Of a DNA stretch of 64,000 nucleotides, positions 53,752 to 63,889 are shown in pieces. The notes below the pieces were generated by a model. The model was not told the origin of the DNA, made no database searches, and saw only the letters and a program-made list of their open reading frames with translations. The stretch covers positions 868,001 to 932,000 of the forward strand of contig JAAROD010000029.1 in the NCBI GenBank assembly GCA_012274445.1, given 5' to 3'. The number at the start of each line of letters is the position of its first letter. The stretch's first letter is position 1. This stretch comes from Sclerotiophoma versabilis (taxonomy: Eukaryota; Ascomycota; Dothideomycetes; Pleosporales; Didymellaceae). Position numbers and translations under genes: made by a program.

Positions 53752-56208
53752 ATGTGGTTCCTCGAGCACGAATCGCTCTTCGGCGGAAAGCGCATCTGGC
53801 TTCGACCCGGAACGCAGCAGCTCTTCGGTCGCACAAAGTCCAGCGCAGAAGGCAAGACATGGAAGATCGACAACAAGGCTGTCTCGCGACAGCACGTCAT
53901 AATCAGAGTCCTTGACGTTCCGCCAGACGTAGGCACGAAGCTACACACCAGATCGCAGGTTGAGATTACGGATCTCAGTTGCAGACAGGGTACCGCGATT
54001 GACGGGAGGCAAAACCTGAAGAGCCAGAAGAAGGAAGATGGGTCAATGGAGTATGCAAGGGCAATATTGGAGGGCACAGAGCATGAAATCCGACTGGCTC
54101 AGAGCTATGAGCCGTTCAGGATCTATTGGAAGCCGGTCGTCTTCACGTACGCTTCGAGAGAGAGCAAAGAATCGAAGGCCCGTAGCGCAAAACTCCATGC
54201 TCTCGACATCAAAACTACCACAGACTTCATGTTCGGGAAGACAACTCACGTTGTGACTCAGAAGCGCAACTTGCCGCGAGTGCTTTCGGGGCTTGTGGCT
54301 GGCAAGCACATCGTGACAGAAGATTTCCTTGACGCTGTGATAGAAAGGGCCACTTCTACAATAGACAGCGAGTTTGGCTATGTACCTTCGCCGCTCGAAG
54401 AAACCTTTGACGACCAGTGGCCGAAAGAGGAGGAGTACATACCACCAACAGCTACAGAGCCTGTTCCACGGCCACAGGAGATGCTTAGGCCCGACAGCTC
54501 GCGCTCAGAGATTTTCTCGAATCTCACGTTCGTCTTCCTGGAAGACAAACAGCACAATAGCTTACAAGACCCTGTCGCTGGTGGCGGTGGAAAGGTGTTG
54601 CTGTACAAGCTGCGATATGGAGAGACAACTGTACAAGAGTATGTTGACTACGTTCGAAGCGTTGCCGGCAAGAAAAAAAGCAATCGCACAAACAATGATA
54701 GGCTTCCTGTGATCACTGTTCGCCTAGCAATTGCAGGCGACGGCACGGAAGACTGGGCTACGAACTTCATGAACGGCGTTGACAGAGCACTCAATCAGCG
54801 ATCGATTTTTCAAAACGAGTTTCTCGACATAATTCTCACCAAAGACAGAGCTACACTCCAACAGCCATTTGACGGTGCACCTGAAGTGACATCGAGCGCA
54901 ACAGAACCCGCGGCTCAGCAACCTGTACGGGATACACCAGCATCCAAAGCGCCTTCTCAAACACCGGAGTCTTCTGCCCCCACCGATGAGCCCTTCAAGT
55001 CGAATGCTCGTAAACGCCTGCATCGTCCGAAGACTACAAGTCGTTTTACTGGCTTCGATGACTACGAGCCGCCGCTAAAAGTTCGCAAAACAGAGGACAC
55101 TCAGATGGAAGATGTCCAGCAATCAATACCACAGTCCGCTCGAACCGCGACGCAGGCGCCAGGAATCCAACATGCTGTAGCGCCCGCGACCCATATTCAG
55201 ACCCAGACCCAGACCCAGACCCAGACCCAGACCCGCGCACAAAGTCGTTTCGCGCCACCGTCACCCACTCACGAAACTATTGAGAAGGAAATGCAGATGG
55301 ATACGTTGTTTCCTGCAGCAGCCGAGGTCAAGCGCCGTCGAGCAGCAACACGTGCGCCTTCAGCTTCCGTTGAGCCTGAAACCAGCACGCTTGTAACTCA
55401 GCCTAGAAGACGCGGTGTAGAAGCTCTCGAGAGCCTACAACGGGTCAGACAGAAAGCGGACAAAGACATCAATGTCCGCGAGCAGACCCGTCTCCGTATC
55501 AAAGAGGAGGACGAGCGACGCAAAGCCGACGAGGAGAGCTTGCGCGAGCAACTCGAAGGTATCGACATCGAACAGATGAAGAACCTTGCCGTCATTGAGG
55601 AAATGGAAGTCTTGCCTCGCGCTCAACGCAGCGGCGACAACCTGCGCACTCCGGCTGAAGCTCGTACCCAAGCAAAGAGCGATAGATGGGATCCACAATG
55701 GAACGGGCGAAAGAATTTCAAGAAGTTCCGCCGGCGCGGCACAGAACAGGGCCTTACTCCCCACAAGGTCATCGTCCCGCTCGAAGAAGCGCCGAAGCAG
55801 AAGGGTTTTGGCGACTCGGCGTTCTTCCTCGAGGATATCGAACCCCGCGCTAGCGGACTGGCAAAGACTAGGGACAAGGTTGTGGAAAGCGAGGACGAGT
55901 CTGAACCGGAGACGGGTTTCAGGGGCAGGGAGAGTAGAGCGCAGTCGCAACGACAGACACAAGAGCGATCGGAAGTTGTGAACGTAGAAGATAGTGGGCC
56001 AGATGATGAGGAAGTTGTCGAGGTCAGGACGCAGAAGAGCAGTGGAAGGACACAGAAGGTCGTCGAAACACAAGTGTCTGAAGCTGGTGGGAGGAAAAGG
56101 GCTGGTGGTGCGGCGAGCGGGCAGCCAGCTACAAAGAGAGGGAGGGTCACAAGAAGGGATGAAGACAGCGACGAAGAGGAAACTGGGTTTAGATTCAAGC
56201 GGCGGTAG
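53752..56208 (+). CDS. NBS1: DNA-repair MRN complex subunit Nbs1/nibrin
   Basis: The Nbs1/Xrs2 subunit of the Mre11-Rad50-Nbs1 complex, acting in double-strand break sensing and Tel1/ATM recruitment in the nucleus. It is an intronless 818-residue frame. The FHA domain is at the N terminus (QLFGRTKS, VSRQHVIIRV near residues 25-60). A BRCT-like region follows at about 120-210 (TTHVVTQK, AGKHIVTEDFLDAVIE). The middle is disordered, with a QT dipeptide array. The Mre11-binding motif KNFKKF lies at about residues 654-659 (as in human nibrin). The C terminus has an acidic patch then FRFKRR, resembling the ATM/Tel1-binding end. It is convergent with the ATG44-like gene. Confidence 0.93.
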   Translation: MWFLEHESLFGGKRIWLRPGTQQLFGRTKSSAEGKTWKIDNKAVSRQHVIIRVLDVPPDVGTKLHTRSQVEITDLSCRQGTAIDGRQNLKSQKKEDGSMEYARAILEGTEHEIRLAQSYEPFRIYWKPVVFTYASRESKESKARSAKLHALDIKTTTDFMFGKTTHVVTQKRNLPRVLSGLVAGKHIVTEDFLDAVIERATSTIDSEFGYVPSPLEETFDDQWPKEEEYIPPTATEPVPRPQEMLRPDSSRSEIFSNLTFVFLEDKQHNSLQDPVAGGGGKVLLYKLRYGETTVQEYVDYVRSVAGKKKSNRTNNDRLPVITVRLAIAGDGTEDWATNFMNGVDRALNQRSIFQNEFLDIILTKDRATLQQPFDGAPEVTSSATEPAAQQPVRDTPASKAPSQTPESSAPTDEPFKSNARKRLHRPKTTSRFTGFDDYEPPLKVRKTEDTQMEDVQQSIPQSARTATQAPGIQHAVAPATHIQTQTQTQTQTQTRAQSRFAPPSPTHETIEKEMQMDTLFPAAAEVKRRRAATRAPSASVEPETSTLVTQPRRRGVEALESLQRVRQKADKDINVREQTRLRIKEEDERRKADEESLREQLEGIDIEQMKNLAVIEEMEVLPRAQRSGDNLRTPAEARTQAKSDRWDPQWNGRKNFKKFRRRGTEQGLTPHKVIVPLEEAPKQKGFGDSAFFLEDIEPRASGLAKTRDKVVESEDESEPETGFRGRESRAQSQRQTQERSEVVNVEDSGPDDEEVVEVRTQKSSGRTQKVVETQVSEAGGRKRAGGAASGQPATKRGRVTRRDEDSDEEETGFRFKRR
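55195..55236 (+). repeat. NBS1: Hexanucleotide CAGACC array inside NBS1
   Basis: About six copies of CAGACC in frame encode alternating Gln-Thr in the disordered middle of the protein. Unit length is six, so copy-number change keeps the frame. Confidence 0.9.
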
Positions 56209-56570
56209 GCGAGTGATCTGCAGCATCTCCATAAGCATGAGGCATCTTGTAAGCATAGCGAGCGACACTCGTTGTATACCACATGAGCATATTAGGCCAT
56301 TTGAAGCACAACGATCACGCCAGTAAATAGAGCCTTACTTGATGGTGACGTTGTTGCATATAAACAATCATAGCTAAAACCATAGCAGTACCTAAACGCC
56401 GAGCTACTTGCTGAGTGAGCATAGTTCCATGGCCTATACAATTGGCTCCATTCTTCCACAGCCAGCCCAAGCCAGCCCTATACACACATCATTCGTCTTG
56501 TCTCTACAGTCCATCATGTCTTGGTAGCATAGCTTCTTCCTCGCACCGAAGCAGCATCGTTCGTGACAGC
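56209..56570. other. Shared 3' flank of convergent NBS1 and ATG44-like genes
   Basis: 362 bp between two opposed stop codons. No gene is seen. AT-rich stretches near 56.30-56.40 kb could serve both polyadenylation regions. Confidence 0.55.
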
Positions 56571-57129
56571 TTATCGCTTCCGCTCAAAGTACGATGACGA
56601 GGCGAAGAAGGCCACGCTCTGGTCCATGACCGTCTCGCCCACCCACAGATAGTTGTCTAGCCACTTCTGCACGCTCGGTGTGTCGCTGAATTGCTCGGGC
56701 TTTACACTGGGACTGAGCGTCAGCCTGTTAGCTTGCGATCTTGGGATCTGAGGGTGTGTTTGGCTGTAAGGAATTGCGGAGGAGTAATGAGGTGTACGGA
56801 CGTGAACGGGTGCGCAGTGCGGTGTGAATTTTGGTTCTAGGTCTGGCGGGCGCGGAGTGGGGGCAACAGTGAGAGGGTCCTGTGTGGACTGTGTGGGATA
56901 GGATGGAGGAGAGTATGGAGGCACCTACGTGAGGCCGGTGGAGCGTCGCACGCCAGCGAGGAAGGCGGAGACTGGTCGGTTAGCCAAGAAGTTACAGAAG
57001 TGTTGAATGTTTGGACACACCTAGTACCGCGTCGAAAGCGTAGTGCGCGACTTTGCCCAGCTGTAACTGTGTGAGTTATGCGACTCGTGTAAGGCAGCCA
57101 CAAGGTGGGTATGGAAGACGTACAACCAT
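56571..57129 (-). CDS. ATG44: Mitofissin-like DUF1748 protein (Atg44/Mdi1 family)
   Basis: A 75-residue protein of the DUF1748 family (PF08520). The yeast members (Atg44/Mdi1) reside in the mitochondrial intermembrane space and drive fission needed for mitophagy. Predicted exons are 57127-57129 (the ATG alone), 57021-57060, 56929-56971 and 56571-56712, summing to 228 nt. The spliced product begins MLGKVAHYAFDAVLVSAFLA, continues GVRRSTGLTPSV and ends VMDQSVAFFASSSYFERKR, matching the family along its length. Four exons for 75 codons is dense, and the third intron is long (216 bp). The first exon rests on GTTGTA as donor with a CATAACTCAC branch and TTACAG acceptor. Simple ORF calling would miss this gene. 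Confidence 0.82.
57061..57126 (-). other. ATG44: Intron directly after the ATG of the ATG44-like gene
   Basis: 66 bp, donor GTTGTA, branch-like GCATAAC and acceptor TTACAG, placed between ATG and CTGGGC. The conserved family N terminus (M-L-G) begins exactly at the join. Confidence 0.6.
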
Positions 57130-59074
57130 ATCGGCGACTGGTGTATATGTATATATGTGTATATGTGGGGATTTGGAGAAAGAAGGGTTCCTCTGGAAGT
57201 GTTCGCTTGTGCTGTGCGAGGCGGGAGGGTTGTTGTTGGTGTTGATGCAGGGCAAAGCGGAGTGAAAGCTGTGGCTGGTGCATGTGGATCGTGGCGGCTT
57301 TGCACTAGTCTTAATACGGATAGACTCATGTGGAGGTCAGTGTTAGCACGACCCCGTTTGTAGGTACTGAAACAATTCAGACTCCGCCAAGATCGTATCG
57401 TTGCGTCTAGGAAGGAAAGTTCGCGCAGTACTCCGTACATGTTGTGCCTTGTTGCCGTTATGGACACTAAATTTCGCGATGTCGCCCAGCGTTCGTGCAA
57501 CACATAAGCCTCGAAACCATGGTCCAGCCGCTCATCACAGTACCACCCGAACAGCAGCAATGCAAGATCAACAACGACAACCGGCTGGACAGCTGACGCA
57601 CCTTCGATAGTTGCGACTCTTCCCGATCATCCTTCTCAGACCACTCTTGGCGATTGGTGGACTGGGCAACACCTTGGCCTCGGCTTGACTCGACATGACA
57701 TCTTTCACAATCCTGGCACTGGATGTGGGCAAGTCAACTGTGGAGAGCGCAGTCAGACACTTCCCACACGACGCCAACGATGCCAACAATGGCGCTCAGC
57801 GTCGAGTGAGAGCCGAATATACTGAGGAACAATAGCATGCGCGCACACAGTACCATAGCTGGAAGGAAATATTTAGGCCGAACGCACTCGCCAACAGAGA
57901 AGTACGAAGATGGCGATTGCTGGCATAGGCAGAAGCAAAAGAGGAACCAACAGTCAGAAAGACCGTTTAGATGCTCTCGTGGATGTCTGGCTACGCGAAC
58001 AGATGGCAAGGATCTGCTACTGCTTTCGACGCTGATGAACTTACATCAAACGGTCAAGGATAGTAGGACCGCGACCTACACTTGACATACATAATTGGTG
58101 TTGAAATTTAGCAGGTTATCAAGCTTCCATCTTCAAGCAACCTTTCACATATATTCCTGCTCTCAATGAATTGTTGATTATCGCAACAGGCTCTCAGGCA
58201 GTATAAGACTCACATCCCTAGGTCCTGTGTTAGTTCCTACGAGCTTCCAGCTCATCATGCCGGCTTCAAGCAAACAGCCACACGTATTTCTGCCAAACAG
58301 GAGGGGTTTCGACCTACATCTCAATAGCAGTTTGTAAGTTGAGAGGCAGCCAAGTGGAATTGGTCGCATCGAAATACGAGGAAGAACAGTGCACAAGATC
58401 GCCGCGCAGCTGGGCAATGCACTCCGATCAAGCGGATCTCCAATTTGTAACCAAGAGTGCATCTTGGGTAACCACGCAGAAGGGACTGATGGAGACTTAC
58501 CGCGTTGCACGTTGTCGTTGGCACTAGTGTATGTCGTTATAGAATAGGCATGAATAGACAGCACCGACGTTCAAGCACTTTCAGAACTCTGTTGAAGAAG
58601 TGAGCGAGATATGGAGATGCCATGCGTCGTGTGCCAAATCTGCTTGCTTGAGCAAAGAGTGTTAATGGCCGCTGGGTGTGACGTGACTTCCTTCTTCGCT
58701 CCTGCCTCAAACCTCATCCACGTGCGATAACGCGTCGCTGTCGCCTTTTCGGTAGGTCAGCTTCGCCTACTCCTTTCCTTTCCGTGTCCATCTTGTGCAT
58801 TCGTGCCAACTGTCTGGTCCTTTACACATACCCACCCACATGTCTACTCCAAGCAGCAATTGGGCACAAGCTGGCTGGAGCCTCTCTTCACTATATTGGT
58901 CTTCATGTGACAGTTTGGGCAGCGCTCAGTCTGCTGTTTTGACCGTCCTCTTGACTGTCTTCACAACGACCCTTTCCGAGCTTCATCCCTTCATCCTCGG
59001 GAACCAGCGTCAGGCACGGTAATGCGGAGCAGAAGCTCGGGTCATATAGGAACGAAGCGTTCAGACGCGTGGTC

Positions 59075-59085
59075 CATATAAATGG
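59075..59085 (+). promoter_or_regulatory. TATA-like box
   Basis: CATATAAATGG lies about 50 bp upstream of the ATG of the 78-residue frame at 59131, and about 680 bp upstream of the pyruvate kinase ATG. Confidence 0.35.
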
Positions 59086-59130
59086 CCGAGCCTCGCTGTC
59101 GTGCATTTGGCCTTCTCATAGCTTCGGCCC

Positions 59131-59367
59131 ATGAAACAACACGACGCCGTCGGTGGATCTCGTCGCCCGGAGCATGCTGAACATCCGGCCGCGCACCACA
59201 GCAAACAACGACTAGCCAAGGCGAGACAACAAATTTTCAATCGCAATGAGAAACACGGGGCTTATCTGGCGCATGCTTGGATGTTACGTGGGTGGGTTGC
59301 AGAAGCAATAATGGGTGTCACGGCGGCAGGCCTACTGCTTGCAGCGATTGCAGCAGCAGCCTTATAA
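59131..59367 (+). CDS. Possible small tail-anchored protein
   Basis: 78 residues, ATG start, with a basic, His/Arg/Lys-rich N-terminal half and a hydrophobic C terminus (IMGVTAAGLLLAAIAAAAL) resembling a tail anchor. A TATA-like box precedes it. No family is recognised. It could equally be chance or part of the pyruvate kinase promoter. Confidence 0.25.
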   Translation: MKQHDAVGGSRRPEHAEHPAAHHSKQRLAKARQQIFNRNEKHGAYLAHAWMLRGWVAEAIMGVTAAGLLLAAIAAAAL

Positions 59368-59764
59368 GTTGCAAATCCAGCGCATGGCCAACAGATCTTG
59401 TTCAATTGTATTGCAAGTTTTATCTCTATATTCTCTTGGTCTCAATCAGCCATCAGTCATACCGGTTACTGTGGACTACTGGTAAGCTCTCACCTGCAGA
59501 GCAGCCCCACGCCCTTAGCGCGCAAGCAAGTGCCCCTCGCAAAGCTCAACACACCGGCCGCGCCAACGGTCCTTTCTGAGAGATCAAAACTCGCTCAGGC
59601 GCATTCCTCCTAGAAACACGCCTGTCTGATCTCTTCTCTCCTCCTTCAAGCCGCCCCGAGAGCAATTGTAGTCACTCAAACGGCAGCAGCGCCCAGCCCG
59701 CACCCCACTACACCTCTCGAACACCTCTTCTCAGCCTTGACACCACAAAACTCATACCGCAATA

Positions 59765-61546
59765 ATGGCGAACGCGTACGTCAACAACGACAAGGGGACC
59801 AGAGGAGCTTGGCTACGGCGTAATTCAAGGTAGTCTTCTGCGAGAAGCTCACGAACCGCCAGCCTTCGCACCAACAGTCCCGTCGAGCCCTTTATCTGTG
59901 TTTACGTACTAACATGTAATCTGCAGATTGGACCACCTCAACACTGGCAGGACCAGGATCGAATGGCTCAGCCAGCTGAACACCGAGTACCACCCCGCCA
60001 AGGAGTACCGCCGCACCTCCATCATCGGTACCATCGGCCCCAAGACCAACTCTGCAGAGAAGATAAATGCTCTGCGCAAGGCTGGTCTGAACGTTGTCCG
60101 CATGAACTTTTCCCACGGCTCGTACGAGTACCACCAGTCCGTCATTGACAACGCGCGTGAGGCCGAGAGAACACAGGCTGGCCGCCCTCTCGCTATTGCA
60201 CTCGACACCAAGGGTCCTGAGATCCGCACTGGTAACACTGTTGGCGATGCCGATATCCCCATCAAGGCCGGCACAGTCCTGAACATCACCACCGATGAGC
60301 AGTACGCCACCGCCTGCGACGACAAGAACATGTACGTCGACTACAAGAACATCACCAAGGTCATCCAAGTCGGCCGCACAATCTACGTGGACGATGGTGT
60401 TCTGTCGTTTGAGGTCCTCGAGATTGTCGATGAGCAGACTCTCAAGTGCAAGTGCGTCAACAACGGCAAGATCTCCTCCAAGAAGGGTGTCAACCTGCCC
60501 AAGACTGACATCGATCTTCCTCCTCTATCTGAGAAGGACAAGGCCGATCTCAAGTTCGGTGTCAAGAACGGCGTCGACATGGTCTTCGCCTCCTTCATCC
60601 GTCGCGGCAGCGACATCACCGCTATCCGTGAGGTTCTCGGCGAGGAGGGCAAGGACATCCAGATCATTGCCAAGGTCGAGAACCAGCAGGGAGTCAACAA
60701 CTTCGACGAGATCCTCAAGGAGACCGACGGTGTCATGGTCGCCCGTGGTGATCTTGGTATCGAGATCCCTCCCAGCCAGGTCTTCATTGCTCAGAAGATG
60801 ATGATCACCAAGTGTAACATTGCCGGAAAGCCTGTCATCACCGCCACACAGATGCTCGAGTCCATGACATACAACCCTCGCCCCACCCGTGCCGAGGTCA
60901 GTGATGTCGGTAACGCCGTTCTTGACGGCTCTGACTGTGTCATGTTGTCTGGAGAGACTGCCAAGGGTGACTACCCTGTTGAGGCCGTCACAATGATGCA
61001 CGAGACCTGCTTGCTCGCTGAGGTCGCTATCCCATACGTCAACGCGTTCGATGAGCTGAGGAAGCTTGCTCCTATTCCCTGCCCCACCACCGAGACTTGC
61101 GCCATGGCAGCTGTCAGCGCTTCTCTCGAGCAGAACGCTGGTGCTATCCTTGTTCTGACAACAAGCGGTACTACCGCTCGTCTGGTCTCCAAGTACCGCC
61201 CTGTCTGCCCCATCATTATGGTTTCCCGTAACGACACAGCCTGCAGGGTAAGTCCATCCACCCCTGCCAAATGACATGTGCTGACTTTTTTTAGTATTCT
61301 CATCTGTACCGTGGTGTATACCCGTTCTACTTCCCGGAGGAGAAGCCTGACTTCAAGTCCACCCCGTGGCAAGAGGATGTCGACCGTCGCCTCAAGTGGG
61401 GCATCATGAACGCTATCAAGCTTGGTGTTCTGAGCAAGGGCGACCCCGTTGTCTGTGTGCAAGGCTGGAGGGGAGGCATGGGCCACACCAACACTCTTCG
61501 CATTGTCCCAGCGACAGAGGATCTTGGTTTGGACCAGGAGGCATAA
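59765..61546 (+). CDS. PYK1: Pyruvate kinase
   Basis: The glycolytic enzyme converting phosphoenolpyruvate and ADP to pyruvate and ATP in the cytosol. Exons are 59765-59775 (11 nt), 59927-61247 and 61295-61546, in total 527 residues, the usual length in filamentous ascomycetes. Intron 1 (151 bp) has a perfect TACTAAC branch and CTGCAG acceptor, and splices MAN-A to LDHLNTGRTRIEWLSQLNT. Key motifs are MNFSHGSYEYH, the Lys-Glu signature IIAKVENQQGV, MVARGDLGIEIP and TATQMLESM. The C-terminal effector domain ends in GWRGGMGHTNTLRIVPA. Codon use is strongly C-biased, consistent with high expression. Intron 2 (47 bp) lies before YSHLYRGVYPF. Confidence 0.97.
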
Positions 61547-61874
61547 GGGAGAAAGACACAATTGGCTATAATGTAAAGAGTCGTGTCTATAATGAAATTA
61601 GAAATCACGCTGCAATGAACCAAGATACATTTCATGACTCGCGGGAGCAATTGCGGTTTGGCGTACTTGGTGCGATGCTCGGTGCACACGCTAGTATATG
61701 CAAGCAAACTTCATTTACAATATCGCAACTCACTTGACTCTATCTTACTACAAGTCCTTGGAACAGACATCTTACCTTAAGTGACCAAAAACAGACCGCA
61801 AACAAAGGGGTCTGAAGATCGTGGGTGACTAAGAGGTCTTAGCGTCGTGCTTCCAATCACTCCCAGACAAGGCT
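61547..61874. other. Pyruvate kinase 3' flank and CET1 leader
   Basis: 328 bp between tandem genes. AT-rich sequence after the stop (for example AATGAAATTAGAAATC) suits a polyadenylation region. No gene is seen. Confidence 0.6.
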
Positions 61875-63191
61875 ATGGATCGTAACACTCTACCACCACC
61901 AACCATGGATTTATCCGCAATAGTGAACCAAGATGAGGGGCTGGTGCTACCTCGCCGTTCCAGCTCCAATGCACACGCAATACCACAACCGAGTCCTGTA
62001 TCCGCTTCCTCGAAGATTCCAACGCCGGGACCGAGAGCCATGCCACTGAAGCGCAAGCGACACGAACCCAAACCAATATGGGCATACCGAGAGGGTGAAG
62101 AGCTACCCGAGGATCTTCAGCGATTACAAGAGCAGCAGCGCCAGCAAGCTCGACCACCCCCGCTGCCCGTACAGCCTCAGGCGCAACACCAGGCTCCAGC
62201 TATGGCGCAACGCAACGGCCCACCGCCTGCAGCCGCTGCAGCCGCGCCGAACGGCATTAACGAACTCGCCGGGTATGAGCGACCTGTTTCGAACGATGCG
62301 CACGTTTACGATGACGTTACGCGCAAGGTGTGCGACTTCATCTGGACTACCGCCGTGAACAACGACATCGTGCGCAAGGCTATCTCAGAGTCACCGCATA
62401 CACAACTCGAAGTCGAAGCGCGCTGGGGTCAAATCATCGAAAAGCACCGCGGGGTCAACGGGGAACGCTTGCGCGGCGTCCACGATACGGAATGTGTGAT
62501 TCGGCGGACCGACAACTTGGATGTCAAGTTTGAGAGCACAATGACGATGGAGCAGCACAAGCGCATGAATATGTACCTGAATGGGCAGGTTCAGAGCTCG
62601 GTGCCTGGCTCTGGAAGCAAGCGCCCGGAGATCAAGTACCACCATACCAAAGAGGTCGATCAATTCTACGACTTGGGCCAGGCAGGGTTTGATAAGCTTC
62701 CCCCCACGGTGCGAGTCTTGATTGCGCAGTCGGGCAAAACGGAGAGAGTCCGCGTATCGAAAGATGCAAAGACAGGCAGCGTCCTGCGTAAGATGGTCAA
62801 GCTGCGCATCGCCAACCTCGAAATCAGCTCCCCTCAGACCGAATGGGACTACCGTATCGGTATCAACCTCGAAATCAACTACCCTGGAGCTATCGAGGAG
62901 TTGCAACCCGCAGTCGAGACCGGGAAGACATTACGGGACATGCAGCGTCAAAAGGACCGCATGTCATACTCGTGGCTTGGTGCATATCAGATCGATCTCA
63001 CACAGGTTGTGCAAGGGACGACCAAGAATCACGAGCTCGAGCTGGAACTCGACTCACAGGTGTTATTGAGCGAATCAGACAAGGTTCGGAGGAAGGATGT
63101 CAACAGTTTCGAGCCCTTGATCAATGGTATGCTCAACAACCTACGCGTTCTTTCACGAGAGATTACTCCTCAAGGCCCGTCTCCGCTGTAA
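61875..63191 (+). CDS. CET1: mRNA 5'-triphosphatase (capping enzyme beta subunit)
   Basis: The RNA 5'-triphosphatase that removes the gamma-phosphate of nascent transcripts as the first step of mRNA capping in the nucleus. It is an intronless frame of 438 residues. The N-terminal 140 or so residues are Pro/Gln/Ala-rich and disordered. The catalytic part is the fungal tunnel-fold triphosphatase (PF02940): metal-binding Glu strands appear as LEVEARWG near residue 177 and ELELEL near 385, with basic tunnel-wall residues in RVRVSKD and a DYRIGINLEINY strand. Fungal-type tunnel enzymes differ from the cysteine phosphatases of animals. Pyruvate kinase and RPN2 lie on either side in the same direction. 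Confidence 0.93.
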   Translation: MDRNTLPPPTMDLSAIVNQDEGLVLPRRSSSNAHAIPQPSPVSASSKIPTPGPRAMPLKRKRHEPKPIWAYREGEELPEDLQRLQEQQRQQARPPPLPVQPQAQHQAPAMAQRNGPPPAAAAAAPNGINELAGYERPVSNDAHVYDDVTRKVCDFIWTTAVNNDIVRKAISESPHTQLEVEARWGQIIEKHRGVNGERLRGVHDTECVIRRTDNLDVKFESTMTMEQHKRMNMYLNGQVQSSVPGSGSKRPEIKYHHTKEVDQFYDLGQAGFDKLPPTVRVLIAQSGKTERVRVSKDAKTGSVLRKMVKLRIANLEISSPQTEWDYRIGINLEINYPGAIEELQPAVETGKTLRDMQRQKDRMSYSWLGAYQIDLTQVVQGTTKNHELELELDSQVLLSESDKVRRKDVNSFEPLINGMLNNLRVLSREITPQGPSPL

Positions 63192-63889
63192 GGATAGGAT
63201 GGACGCGACGTATTTTCAACGGTATTCATATGGCGTTAGTGTAAAAGTGGGACGCAGCATATGGAGCGGAGTTTTAACGCGTTGAATAAGATACCCTTTT
63301 TTGATTGCGACATTTGGTTGCAGTCCACATGTTGATCGCTCTGACCACCTAATCCCTTTGTGACGTGAAACGTGGAGCTCAGCTGCCTAACAACAATGCC
63401 TGAAAGTACTCACGATCGCCAAGCTGCTAAGGGTTGCAGCGGCAGAAGAACTTATCGCCTTTGGATTGTGAAAGGGTGAAAATACAAAATGCCGTGAACA
63501 AACTCGTGTCACTATGTTGGAGAGCCGTAGCTTATCGCGTGCGTTGTGCATGTGAGAAGGCGGGATTAGGTCATCGCGGCTCGTTTGCCTCTCCGAAGCT
63601 CTGTCTGTGCTTCACGTCTAGCATCGCATACAACACCACCACGGCTAACGCCAACCCCATCACCCACGCCACTTCCCTTCCCTGTCCTTCCTTCACTACG
63701 CAGCACACACGAATCAGTCTGCACTGCGTCGCCCCCTCATTGCCGTTGACCGCTGCAATCCTCGCAGGCGCCGCCACATAGCTCCATCGCCTTCCACTTC
63801 CTTCTGCAATCAACGCACCTCTCACGACTACGACCACGGGACAACCTGAGCTTGAGCTTCTCAACAACCATTCTCCCGCTCTCTTCATC
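63192..63889. other. CET1 3' flank and RPN2 promoter
   Basis: About 700 bp, becoming CA/CT-rich toward RPN2 (63.64-63.88 kb). The 110-115 residue frames on both strands here overlap each other and show no domains. I saw no clear Rpn4-type GGTGGCAAA element. Confidence 0.5.

Larger units (their letters stand above)
57130..59764. other. Upstream region of ATG44-like and pyruvate kinase genes
   Basis: 2.6 kb between divergent genes. Most frames are short and domain-free. A 78-residue ATG-started plus frame at 59131-59367 is listed separately. 59.58-59.76 kb is pyrimidine-rich, typical of a strongly expressed glycolytic gene promoter/leader. Confidence 0.5.
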
